Source: Lineus longissimus
Taxonomy: Eukaryota > Nemertea > Pilidiophora > Heteronemertea > Lineidae
Assembly (NCBI RefSeq): GCF_910592395.1
Contig: NC_088317.1
Location: 7,128,001 to 7,192,000 of the forward strand
Length of the DNA: 64,000 bases
Direction: 5' to 3'
Numbering within the stretch: position 1 is the first letter of the stretch; each line of letters starts with the position of its first letter. The notes below the pieces were generated by a model, which did not search any database, was not told the DNA's origin, and saw only the letters and a program-made list of their open reading frames with translations. The translations under genes and the position numbers were made by a program. Shown in pieces: positions 34,727 through 46,415 of this stretch.

Positions 34727-35310
34727 GTTCCAAGTGGTACAAAGGGTCACATACAGTAAGCCTATGTATGAGTATGAAAGGTGTTCAGACGTGTTCTGAG
34801 TGTGTGCCTTTCTTTATTTGAGCTGTGTGAAACAGTCCATTGTGTCATATAGAGGCCTTTGGCTACATTATTCCTGAGCATACCGCGATGAAGGCTGAAA
34901 ATAAACCTCTGATTATGCCATTTGTTCTTTTTCTTTGCAGGTTTTGTTGTCTTATGATCATCCTCCAAATCATCATCATTCTTCATTGCCATCATTTCAA
35001 AACAAGGTTAGTATTGTGTTTCAACTGGTACAAATGGTGACACACAGTAAAGTTTATGTATGAGTATGACATTGTCAAAAGACGGCTTAAGCATTCAGAT
35101 GTGTTCTGAGTGTGTGCATTTCTTTTTTTGGCCATACAAAACGGTCCATAGTGTCATAGGCCAGCGGCTACATTGACAGGTGGTGGTATTGTTTACTACA
35201 TTCTACGGCATGAAGGCTGATACAAACCTCTGATCATGCCGTTTCTTTTTTTGCAGGTTTTGCTATCTTATGATCGTCCTCCCAATCATCATTCTTCATT
35301 GCCAGTACAT
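34727..35310 (+). repeat. Tandem duplication, about 290-bp units
   Basis: 34727-34995 and about 35017-35310 align. Both have GTATGAGTATGA, GTGTTCTGAGTGTGTGC, AAACCTCTGAT and then a pyrimidine tract ending TTTGCAGGTTTTG. The tract plus CAG resembles a splice acceptor in both units, but no open frame with family signal follows. Confidence 0.7.
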
Positions 35311-35654
35311 TCATATTGTGAACAGTTATGAATGTATTTGAGAACCGCCACATCATGTGATATCCACAATAATTCAAACCTAGTCAACACAATTATCACT
35401 CATTTGTATAACCCACTCTGCCACCCATTGTCGTCATTGAGGTTTCATCATATCATGGTCACTCACAACGTCCATTTTGTCACTTAGTCCTCATGATACA
35501 ATGTAGTCACTTATTATGTGCATAGTTAGAAATGATACATTATTTTTACCCAAGATCTCATGAATTCACAATCTTGTGAACATTGTATAAGCCAAATGCC
35601 TGCCATTGTTGTCATTTTCAAACAGTCATAATATCAAATGTGCTCTTACTTGTT
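35311..35654. other. No feature recognised
   Basis: AT-rich, no exon or repeat boundary seen. Confidence 0.4.
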
Positions 35655-37270
35655 AATGAAATGGCCAAGGGCCATTGTGCTCACCGTATAGATATTTGGT
35701 GGCTAGGAATTCATCCTGGTTAGGTCAAACCAAAGTCGGTATGACATGTGATGTATCGTTGCGTGGAGTACCTACCATAAAAACATCATCAAAAATAAGT
35801 CACTAATAAACCAGATATTGCACTTTTTACCTATTTTAGTTTTGGCCTCCTGGTGGCCAAGTTGAGTACCAGATCAGATCGAAATTCGGTGTCCCAGGTT
35901 ACATGACGTAGGGAGTCATTGACGTAGGGAGTCATGTGTACCAAATTTCAAGTTCATAGCTTTAGTGGTTAAGAAACGTGCAATAGTTACACCCAAACGA
36001 CCAATTTACGCCATTTGACCTCTGTGACCTTGAAAAGCGGGTCAAATCAAAAACTCATATGATATGTGATGTATCCTTGCTAGGAGAACCTACCATAAAA
36101 ATGTTATTAAAAACGAATCACTAATAAGCGAGATATCACACTTTCTAGGTTTTCACTTTTGGCCCCCTGGTGGCCAAGTTGACAATCAGACCGGACTGAA
36201 ATTCAGAGTCAGAGGCCAGCTGACCTAGGGAGTCCTTTGTACAAAGTCTCAAGTTCATAGCCTTAGGGGTTAACAAACGTACCACAGTGTTAAGCTCAAA
36301 TGGCCAATTTACGCCATTTGACATCTTTGACCTTGACAAGTACGTCAAATAAAAAACCCGTACCATATGTAATGTATCCTTGCTAAGAGTATCTACCATA
36401 AATTTTTTACCAAAAGCTAATCAGTAATAAGCGAGATATGGCACTATTCAAATTTTTGGTTTTGGCCCTCTGGTGGCCAAGTTAAGTATCAGACCGGACC
36501 GAAAATCAGTGTCACAGGTCATCTGACCTAGGGGGTCATGTGTACCAAGTTTAAAGTTCATAGCTTTAGTGGTTAAGAAACGTGCCATAGTTACACACAA
36601 ACGGCCAATTCACACCATTTGACCTCTGTGACCTTGAAAATAAGGTCAAATCAAAAACCCGTAGGATATGTGATGTATCCTTGCTCTGAGTACCTACCAT
36701 AAAAAAAAATTGAAAACACGTCACTATTAAGCCGGATATTGCACTTTTTACTTTTTTTAGTTTTGGCCCCCTGGTGGCCAAGACGAGAATCAGATCAGAC
36801 CGAATTTCTGTGTCAGAGATTAAATGATGTAGGGAGTCATGTGTACTAAATTTCAAGTTCATAGCTTTATTGGTAAAGAAACGTGCCACAGTTATGCTCA
36901 AATGGCCAATTTACGTCATTTGACCTCTGTGACCTTGACAAGTAGGTCAAATCAAAAACCCGTATCATATGTGATGTATTCTTGCTAAGAGTATCTACCA
37001 TAAAATTTTCACCAAAAACTAATCAGTAATAAGTGAGATATCACACTATTTATGTTTTCAGTTTTTGCCCCCTAGTGACCAAGTCAAGAATCAGACCGGA
37101 CCGAAATTCAGTGTCTAAGGTCATCTGACCTAGGGGGTCATGCAAACAAAGTTTTGAGTCCATAGCCTTAGCGGTTAAGAAACGTGCCACTGTTTTAGAA
37201 ATAGGATACGACGGACGACGACGACGACGGACACTGCGGTGTTGTATAGACTTCCCTACGGTGAGCCAAA
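35655..37270 (+). mobile_element. Helentron-like family-1 element with about 300-bp core repeats
   Basis: The 5' end is AATGAAATGGCCAAGGGCCA then TTGTGCTCACC. The 3' end is ACGACGACGACGGACACTG and then CCTACGGTGAGCCAAAAA. The core has monomers about 300 bp long: GGCCAATT-(C/T)AC blocks start at about 36000, 36303, 36603 and 36905. Each monomer carries TTTGACCTCTGTGACCTTGA (or a variant), AGGTCAAAT, a GCCCCCTGGTGGCC block and GGTTAAGAAACGTGCC. No coding sequence is present. Confidence 0.75.
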
Positions 37271-38474
37271 AATGAATATGTATATGCAATTATGTTCCTC
37301 TCCTTTAACATCAGTAGATTTTGATGAAGCTCATATCGTTTATATTGATATCCCATCTCAACTCTTCTTCGTTGAATTCTTCACAATAAATGTACATTGA
37401 CAAGAACAGCTTCGTGAACCGAAATGATTCTCCACTGATTTAAGTGCCAAAATTCACAACCTTGCTTGCATCGGAACGATCTCGCCAATGATAGCAAGCA
37501 ACCTCTCTTGCATTGCCCTGAAACGAACATTTTCATGATAAGGACAACTCTCAGACTACAGCCTCTAGATTGTGACTATTACCTGAAGGACACATTTTCC
37601 TACAACATTGTTGACAATTCTGTCTTGGGCACGAGTCCTCCGTTTCAAAGAAAATACAACACCATGAGATAGCCAGGGTGTCTTTCGACTTTCATCCTTC
37701 AACTGAGAATGTCTCCTATCCATGCAAATAACTTCTTTTCTTCCCCAGAAATGACAATTATCACTTTTTAACTAATTGCATGTCACAACCTGTCCACTGC
37801 ACTTGAAACCATTCTATTTAACAAACTTAAGACAATCTCCCCACAAACACTATCATTTATGTCACAACCTGCCCTCGAACTCCACACAAACAATGTCACA
37901 ACCTGTAGTACATCAATATTCTGTCCCCTATCAAAACCATTCCATCCCCCAACCTCAAATGAACTTTATTCATACATTGTGACAAAAAATTACTACCCCC
38001 CCCCTTCAATCTACATCACAACTAGTCCAATCTATCTGATCAATCCACATAGACAACTACACATATCCAACGAACAACAACTACAATAGACAACAAACTA
38101 AATAACACAATATTTACAAATATTTTGGCTTTATTATGTTTCATTAATAATCAATATTTACAATACTAGAGACCTGCCAAACATTGATAGCAGAATAACA
38201 CTACCGATATTATTTGCCACCTAAACATCACTATCAATACTATCAAACACATAATGTCTCACAATGCAGCTTCACGCATACCAGAACTGCTCACAATTGC
38301 CTGAAATATGACCAGCTGCTCTGCACACTCAACAAAACGAATATGGAGGTGTATTCTTTGTTTAACAACAACTGCGACAGCTAGTAATTATCTTCTTGAT
38401 GGTGTAAAAAGTGAGAGAGACTCCTTTACTCGGTGTTCTGAAAGACTTCACGACTGTGCACTATTATCAGTGTA
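37271..38474. other. No gene recognised; A/C-rich on the plus strand
   Basis: From about 37680 to 38100 the plus strand is low in G, with ATGTCACAACCTG appearing three times (37780, 37859, 37892). Open frames there come from the skewed composition. No exon is called. Confidence 0.4.
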
Positions 38475-38513
38475 ACGGCCCATAATGCTTTGCGGAGGAA
38501 GTTGCTAAATTCG
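38475..38513 (+). repeat. 39-bp segment duplicated at 44017-44055
   Basis: CGGCCCATAATGCTTTGCGG with AGGAAGTTGCTAAATTCG is identical in both places. The second copy lies directly after the broken end of a Harbinger-type element, so it may mark captured or co-amplified flank. Confidence 0.85.
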
Positions 38514-39784
38514 TTCGACGACTCCATATTGAAAATTTCATCCGAGTCGTCACCACATGACGATTGTGACGAGGTCCCGCAGGTGGCAGAGTGAATTGGC
38601 AAACATAGTTTTCGGCAAAATAATATTATTTCGTTTCATTCTCATTTCATCGCATCGATATAAATCAGTGATTTGATTAGACCAATCCATTCCCAAGTGA
38701 AACACATCCGCCGAAGGGCTTGTTTGGTATTAAAGTTGTTCAAGTATGATTTGCATAACAGATGTACAATGTAGAGTAAAATGCACTCTGCCATCTGTCC
38801 TGTGGATACCATACAAATTGGAAAATATGCATGAATTAATTTTGTGTGTGCACTACATAATTACCTGGTGGTTTACCTCAAAATTAAATGCATGTCATGA
38901 TTTAAAGGGGTTGGGGGGTTGGGACAGAACATCTAACGAAAACGAGGCATTTTCAGTCAAACTGAAGCCCAGAAACAGAAGAAATGTTAAGTTTTATCCC
39001 CTTCAAACAGCAAAGAGCTCCAGGAATGGGACCGCACTGCACATCCACGCAATGGCGGAGGAAAATCACATTGATAAGGTTTTTTGCTTGCATTTGTCCT
39101 TCTAGAGAATGATATTGGCAAAACTGGCTCCATCAAGCAGAGTATTTCTTATTGAGCTATTATATGATGATGTCAATTATGTTACGTACATGTATATACA
39201 TCCCAGAAATCGGGAATTTCAGAAATCGGGAATTTCAATAGTATTGTTGGCCTCAAAAATTTATATCGAGGGTATTCAAGTGTGACGAACAGCGAACCTA
39301 ATTTATTTCTATTGGTCAAAATGTTTACTTGACCTTGAATACACAAAATAAGAATATTGGTCATTTGGTGGAATTGATTCTCCAGTGGCCAACGGCTGTG
39401 AATGCATCCTAATTGCATAATACTGAGCCACAGGTGGGCCTTCTCCAGCAGTACTCAGGGCTCCAGAGATATTTGCAAGAAGTTACCATGGTAACACATG
39501 GACAGAAAATTCCAGGGGAAATGAGAATGCATTGTTGCAGTGTGCAGAGGTATTTTTTGGGAAAATGCTACTTGATCATCAGGTACAGTAGCTGCAAATC
39601 CCTAGCTGATAAAAGTATCACTTCTCAAATAGACTAGAGTCAACTTGCAGAAGGTAACACATTGAATTTCACAAAGCAAACACTAAGCCTGTGTATGTCT
39701 CTATGATGAGTGGCAGGCTCATACTGATTACATACCTGTATGTGTCATAGACACAGGCTACTGACAGACAGAGACTTTTTAAGT
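38514..39784. other. No gene recognised
   Basis: A 119-codon plus frame (38746-39105) contains ATGGCGGAGGAAAATCAC near its end, followed by AAG|GTTTTT. That could be a gene start, but the donor is weak and no family is recognisable. Confidence 0.3.
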
Positions 39785-39970
39785 GCAGAAAGGCAGATAC
39801 AGATTTGGTAAGCACTGACTCTGACTGCATTGGCATTGGCTTTCACAGATCTGGTAAAGTGCAGAATTTTCAAGTGCAGCATAGCTGATACTGATTTGGA
39901 TATACAGATTGGCTGAACTGATCATGTAATATGCAGACTGGCTGATACTGATAACTGATCTTGTAAGTGC
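39785..39970 (+). repeat. About 29-bp minisatellite, left block
   Basis: Diverged units of the form GCTGATACTGATTTTGTAA plus GTGCAG or similar repeat about every 28-30 bp. The block is interrupted at 39971 by a TIR element and resumes at 40468. Confidence 0.7.
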
Positions 39971-40467
39971 CATCCTGAGGAAATCAGGGGTTAATGTTCC
40001 CTTCTCCGGCCCTGCACACAAACCCCCGAGACATTCGCCCTCATTTGGTGAAGTACCAGCGCAGAAGTAAGTGCATCCAATCAGAACGTTGCTTACATTC
40101 GAGTCTAGGAATTTCAAAAAACGTAATCCAAACTCGCATTCATTCTCCGGCGCAGTGGATAGTAGTGATAGTAGTCCTACACTATGCTTGAATGTTATCG
40201 CTGCTTTGGAGAATGACTCGCACTTGATCATGCCGACAACAAGAGAGCAGCATCTGTTTCGAGGTGTGCACTGCAACCTCGATTCTAAGAGATCTGAGTG
40301 CGGTAAATTCATACAAATCATAGAAGTAGGGTACTATAACCGACGTTAATCTCGGGGCTGACTTAAAGGTGTGTACGCCTGTACTTCACCAAATGAGGGC
40401 GAATGTCTCAGGGGTTTGTGTGCAGGGCAGGAGAAGCGATCATTAACCCCTGATTTCCTCAGGATGG
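39971..40467. mobile_element. 497-bp element with about 85-bp TIRs and 8-bp target duplication
   Basis: The left end is CATCCTGAGGAAATCAGGGG and continues inverted-repeated for about 85 bp, through CACACAAACCCC and CATTTGGTGAAGTAC. The right end is the reverse complement with a few mismatches. GTAAGTGC lies at 39963-39970 and 40468-40475. Long TIRs with an 8-bp duplication do not point clearly to one superfamily; hAT-like or MULE-like are candidates. The 180-codon minus frame across it (39779-40321) is a by-product of TIR and minisatellite. Confidence 0.8.
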
Positions 40468-40620
40468 GTAAGTGCAGACTGACTTACACATATTCTGTGC
40501 AAACTGCCGGCATGATACTGATTTTGTAAAGGCAGGTTGGCTAATACTGATTTTGTAAATGCAGGTTAGTCAATACTGAATTGGTAAATAAAGGTTGGCT
40601 GATACTGATATTGTAAGTGG
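40468..40620 (+). repeat. About 29-bp minisatellite, right block
   Basis: Units such as GGTTGGCTAATACTGATTTT and GTAAATGCA continue the left block after the inserted element. Confidence 0.7.
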
Positions 40621-40795
40621 AGACATGCTCACACCAAGAATCAATAAGCACTTGCTTGGTGACACCTTCAAGTCAAGAACCAGGGAGTTTATTGGAGAGC
40701 CCAGACACCCATATTGATTATTAGTACACCAGAAATGTGCCTTCCTCCTGGTTAACAATTTCGCTAACCGCAGTAAAAATAGCATCGCAAAGTGA

Positions 40796-41676
40796 GCATA
40801 ACCCCTCAGCCCGCACACACTGAAGTGACATGATAGTAACAAGATAGTAAAGTTGGCTTTGTGGACTGCGCACATCATTCATGAGATATAGCTAAAGTAG
40901 TTTGTGAGAAAAAGGGACCTTTTTGGCTGATGAGAAAAAGTATCAAAGTACACAATGACACCATAAGACCATCATATAACTCAATGATGAAAATTCCAGC
41001 ATCAATAGTCATGGAGACATGAAACCAATAAGTCGATTTAGGCTATATGACCCCTGTGACCTTGAAAAGAAGGTCAAATCAAAAACCCGGCTAGTATGTG
41101 ATGTAGTTTCGTGAGCAGTGTCCACAGTTAACAATTCCATGATTTTAGCTGGCAGAATTCATGAGATATAGCCAAAAGTAGTTTTCACATAAATGATGAA
41201 GCGTCCCCTGGGGCCAAGCATAGTTCATAATCATCAAAAGGCACAATGGCACCATAAGACCTTCAAACCACCTGCAGGAAACAGGCTCCGTAAACCAATT
41301 ATGGTCAATTCATTCTATTTGACCCCTGCTGACCTTGAAAAGTAGGTAAAATCGAAAACCCGTGCATTATGTGATGTAGTCTCATGAGCAGTGTCCACAG
41401 GAGAAATTTCATGACTTAAGCGAGCACAATTCATGAGATACAGCCAAAATCAGTTTTTTACATGAAGCGCCCCCTGGGGCTGAGCATAGTTCGAAAACCG
41501 TCAAAACTGCCAAAAGGCACAATGGCACCATAAGACCTTCAAACCACCCAGAGATGAAATGCCTTGCATCTATGGTTACGGAGATAGGCTCAGGAAACGA
41601 GATCAATGGACAAACAGACGGACTAGCGACGCATGCCCGACAATATCCCTCAAGCATTATGGGCTGAGGGGTAAAA
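40796..41676 (+). mobile_element. Helentron-like family-3 element
   Basis: The 5' side has AGCATAACCCCTCAGCCCG (CCCCTCAGCCC at 40802-40812). The 3' side has the inverse GGGCTGAGGGG at 41661-41671, then TAAAAAC. Inside are diverged monomers with GACCCCTGTGACCTTGAAAA, AAGGTCAAATCAAAAACCC and GCCCCCTGGGGC blocks, related to family 1 although the ends differ. No coding sequence. Confidence 0.65.
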
Positions 41677-42809
41677 ACCAATTGATATCAAAACTGCCAT
41701 AGCTTTAGACTTGTACTGTTCAATATGTCAGAGCTCTACCTTCTGCTGTTCATCAGGTGGTCAGTCAAAATGCGTGTCAATAACAGGGTCAATATTATTA
41801 GAACAGAGATATTAGAACGGAGACAACGTAATATTGCAAACAAATGGTTAACAGTACAAGACATGCAGTTTCTATTCTCTTCACCCACAGGGTCCCTTTA
41901 AGTGTGATATGCATATTCCTGAAAACAAGGTCAAGGATGAAGTCTCCACACTCATAATGCCCATAACAAATGCCTACGGTGTTGCATAACCAATCCAGTG
42001 TTATTATTCTGTGTTTTCTGATGGCTGTTTGTAAACCCTGCCACCTGCTACACTGTCAGAGAGTCTCTAAGATTTATATTATGAACTTGTGCCCCAAATC
42101 GGCGAGTCGAACCGAGGACAACAGAGGTGACAAACAGTCACTACAACACACTGGGAGTCCTCAGGCAATGACCATAGAAAGCATTCTAATATTTCACTCG
42201 AATCCAAGTAAATTGACTCAAACTTTAGTCCAAATCCCATTGATGATGATGTCACTGACACCAAAAACTACTTCTTTTGACCTCTATTCTAAAAACCTCT
42301 TCGAAAAGACCAAATAATATGTTGGGAATTTGAGGTGGAGTAGCTCAATAATGTTCAATAAAGACTTGAAGATGGAAATACCTTCTAAATGATATATTTT
42401 CAAGTCCAGGTGTTTAATAATACATTCACAAATCACAAAACTGGGATCCAATTCTGGTATAAGTCTTCGCAGGTTGGAGTGCCAGTCCTGAATGTTGGAT
42501 ATACAGCATTGATTTAACATGAAAACTACTGATTATTGATTGCATGACATTAATCAAGCTAATTTGGCAATCATGTTAGCTTCCAACACTTAACTTAGGT
42601 AAACTAAATACTACACATACAAATAATCCAGGGGTAGGTCCATACTTGCTCTGGCTAAGACAAAAGTTAAGATAATAACACGCTTCAATCAATAGAAAGA
42701 AATATATATATATAGCCAACTAAATAGCTATGCATGAACGTGAAATTGGTAGAACAAAAAGATAATGAGTGAGAGTTTGTTTCCTGGAACAATTTTGACC
42801 ATGCCATTA
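41677..42809. other. No gene recognised
   Basis: The 115-codon plus frame (41970-42317) has open frames opposite and no domain. A short TATATATATA run lies at 42703-42713. Confidence 0.35.
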
Positions 42810-44014
42810 GGGATCACGTCCAAAGTCCGCACGCGAATATTCGCTGTGCGAATCGGGGCGAAAATTCACCTGGTGAAATATCGCCACACTCATTCGCCTC
42901 GAAATCGCTCCCCGCTTCGGCGATTCTATTATGATTAGGCAAATTCAGACTGAAAGAAAATCGCAGGCGAAAACAATAATCACGCCTAATTCGCTCTCAC
43001 CAACCATCAGAACGAAGCGAATATTACATGTGTTGTAGTATGCTAATTCTGACAACAGCTGATAGCAGACCGAACAAAAACACAAACTGGAATTCCCGGT
43101 CAACCTGACTCCAGTAATCAAATACATCACATCTATCCACGAGGAGCTACACAAATTTGGCACAGAGGTTTGAGGTTCTCAGTATTATGGTATGTATTCC
43201 GAAGGATTGTGGCGGAATGTACCGAATCATACAGCTAATCATAGTTATGCTTATGTTTCCGAGTCTCAGCCATCCAATCAAGATCGTTGTAGTATCCGGC
43301 CATCCTAAACAGTGTCCACCAGCGCCCACCAATCCAACATGGCCGCCGACTGAATGGTGGACGCTGGTACATTTTAGATAACAACTCGCTATTTAATCTA
43401 GCACACAAATGTCACGAAACGATCAGGAAATGTCCTGCTGATTTCGTTATGACCATTTAATAGATTTTACTTTGATGGCTTTAAGTATGTGTTTAAACTT
43501 GGTGGACGCTGTTTAGTATGACCCGATTTGTTCACACCACGTGACTGCACTTTTCCGCTGATAAAACAAGGCGAAAGTCGTTGCAAAATCGTTCCGAATA
43601 TTGGACAAGCATGCAAGAGCCACCAATTTCGTAAAATCGCTCCATTATCGCCTGGAGCGATTTTTGGGGCGAAATCGAAGAATAGGCGCGATTGTGGGCG
43701 AATTTCGCATCTGACATACCAGCGATTTCATTTAATATATATATATATATATATGTTTATTTCGTACTCGTAGGTACAATACAGTGCAAGGGGTGCATTA
43801 CAAATACTAGTGCATTACAACGCGATATTACAAATGGAAATTAAAGAGGAAGAGAAACCGACATCATGTAAGACATGCAAAAACTACGTTCAAAGGTATA
43901 AGCAATTAAGAAACGCACAGTACAAATAATTATAGCCTCACATTCGCCGGTCGATTTTCGAACAGATTTCACAGGCGAAATACTGTAGGGTGAATTAGCG
44001 GACTTTGGACGTGA
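42810..44014. mobile_element. PIF/Harbinger-type non-autonomous element, copy 3
   Basis: TTA (42807-42809) is followed by GGGATCACGTCCAAAGTCCG. The other end reads GCGGACTTTGGACGTGA and stops short of the last bases, joining the 39-bp segment shared with 38475. It is copy 1 in reverse orientation, including the nested inverted repeat (CCTAAACAGTGTCCACCAG at about 43304, inverse near 43517). An AT dinucleotide run lies at about 43735-43757, next to sequence not found in copy 1. Confidence 0.75.
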
Positions 44015-44016
44015 GC

Positions 44017-45356
44017 GGCCCATAATGCTTTGCGGAGGAAGTTGCTAAATTCGGCAGCTTATCTGTAACTTTGACGGAAGCTACTATAACATAGGTAAGT
44101 CATGTGAAGTGGCTAGACACTGACATGCTTCGTATCGTAGATATTCGCCTTCGAACTCTTGAATCAAGTGACCATTTGGCGGTCATTTGTTTGTTTTGTT
44201 TAAGTCATTTTTCCACTACTGCGCATGCGCATACTACAAACATGTGCTTTCACACTACAAATAGTTCGACAGAGGGCACGGGACCCAGCCTATCTATAGT
44301 GCAGGGACTACTTGTACGCTCGTATAATTACTTCAGCACTTGCTGCGTTGTTCGATGCGATGGTCCTTTTACCTAGGTATTCATCCGCCCTGTACATCTA
44401 TGCATTAGTACAGTGTACAACGATCAATATTTCACGGATATCTAAAAGTAGTTCGGCAATAACTGGTTTTATAGAAGGAAAGTCGGCCCATTATTGAGGT
44501 ATCCGTGTCACGTATACATAAAAAGACTCTTCGAAAAAAAAAGTGCCACTATCACTGAAATTTAGGAGTTTGAACCTGATTACCTTGAAAAGAAGGTCAC
44601 AAATCAAATCCTGGGTGATCGTAATGGAGAAGGTGAAACAATGAGAGTGAAACATCTTACGACATCATATAATCTTAAAACCAACAGACAAGACAACAAC
44701 ATCATCTGTTAGCATTGTCATTTACATTGTTTGTTCTAGCCATGAAAAGGTTCATGAATTGCAGCACTATCTACAAGAAATCATCAGAGGTGAACTTCTT
44801 TTTCGCTTGGCCAGCTCCCCCCCATTTTACTCAACAACCAGTGTAAGTGTTGAGATTGTCAGTCGGAAAGTATCACATTCTGTAGATGCTTCATGTAAAG
44901 TGAGATACCACTGGTTGTCCTATTTTAGAATGTCAAAAAGATGATATCACTGTGCCTCTGCTCTTTATACATGTCATCGAATAGCACACATCGTCCTATT
45001 TTGAGCTTATCTCAAGAAAAATAATTTCAACATACATTGTCTGACAGACATTGAATGGCTGCTCATCTTTTGTTCGTTTTCCCGTGACAATCAGATGACG
45101 TCATTGGGTATAAATGTAAATGAAAACCCTTGCACAAAAAGGTGATTATCTACTGTCTTTGCCTTAAGATAGCAGAATTTCATCTATGAATAGTGCCGCT
45201 GCCAAAAATAGAGTACAGTACCAAAATAGGTAATTCTTCAGAAATGACTCACGAGTTTCCAATAACTGCAATTGTAATTAGACTCTGACTGACAACTTTC
45301 TGAAGTTGACTGACAACTTTCAGAGGTTATCAGATCAGTATTAACAGGTTTTGTCT
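44017..45356. other. No gene recognised; NRF1-like site
   Basis: CTGCGCATGCGCA at about 44219-44231 is a palindromic NRF1 consensus, usually found in promoters, but no linked first exon is evident. A degraded family-1 fragment (CCTTGAAAAGAAGGTCAC) lies at about 44583. Confidence 0.35.
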
Positions 45357-45490
45357 AATGAAATGGCCAGGGGTCATCGTGCTCACCGAATAGCTATTTG
45401 GTGGTTAGGAACTCATGCTGGTTAAGAAACAGGCTACATGTATAGCATGCATGTCAAATCAAAATCGTTATGACATGAATTAGGCACTTG
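45357..45490 (+). mobile_element. Helentron-like family-1 5' fragment
   Basis: AATGAAATGGCCAGGGGTCA then TCGTGCTCACCGAATAGC match family-1 5' ends, followed by TTGGTGGTTAGGAACTCATG. Core repeats and 3' hairpin are absent. Confidence 0.55.
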
Positions 45491-46415
45491 GAAATCACCG
45501 CATATCTGCACACGTTAACCTGCGACTAAAAATTGCGCGAGCGACGTAAAATATTAAATTTTCAGGATTCGCATCGGTTGCGCTGAATCATGGTGAAACT
45601 GTATTCTGCGTGTTTCATCCAATCTGAGAGCTTGTTACAAAACTAAGTAGGCTGCTCTACACTTCAGTTTTTGTCCGATTAAAATCGATAAAGAACTGAC
45701 AAAGTTCTCCGAATGTTGGTCAAAAGTTTGAGTTTTATCCAAAAAAAGCACCAGATTGAGGACCTAAGAAGTAATGCACATCATTGATCAGGTAGGCACA
45801 GTTAGTTAAGGCTTTAATCTAAAACGGCCACATTTGCTGTAAAATCTATGCTGCAGATCCTGCTATGGGCGCTGCCATGTTGCTTACCCGAGCTCGACGG
45901 GTTCGATTTTCTTGACATTTCCTGTCGATTCAACATCAATAATATCAACAACTAAGTATTATTTCATAAAACTAAGTGACATATTATGAAGAATATATAT
46001 CATATTTATGAAATTGAGTGTTAGATGAAGATTTTAATCAATGTAGGGGTAGGATGGCTCGGATTTTGTGGGATGCTGGATTTGTCTTCTGCATGACACG
46101 ATTGTTGACATGAGGTCACGTGACCACAATCCTTGCTCCTGATTGGTCCGTTTGCTAATATGTTACTATTTTTAGACCAAATCATATGTTCTTGCTTTGT
46201 TTATATTTCTATTTCAGCTATTTTGAAGTTTTTTTTGTCTCATTAGGGGGTTTGAAGTGTTTTCACTGTATTTTAGGGGAATCATGAAAACATCAGATGA
46301 ACCTTTGAATTGAATCGACTGCTTGTGACCCAGGTTATGTTCTCCTCAAGCACTGTTCCACTTTCTTGTCACTTTTTCAAGGGTTTTATTATAATTTTTT
46401 TTTGATTTATTTACT
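45491..46415. other. No feature recognised
   Basis: Upstream region of the transposase-like pseudogene. No TIR or clear promoter motif was found. Confidence 0.35.

Noticed and set aside
39779-40321. 180-codon minus-strand reading frame
   Set aside because: It spans a TIR, the element interior and minisatellite; no domain, and inverted-repeat composition explains the open frame.
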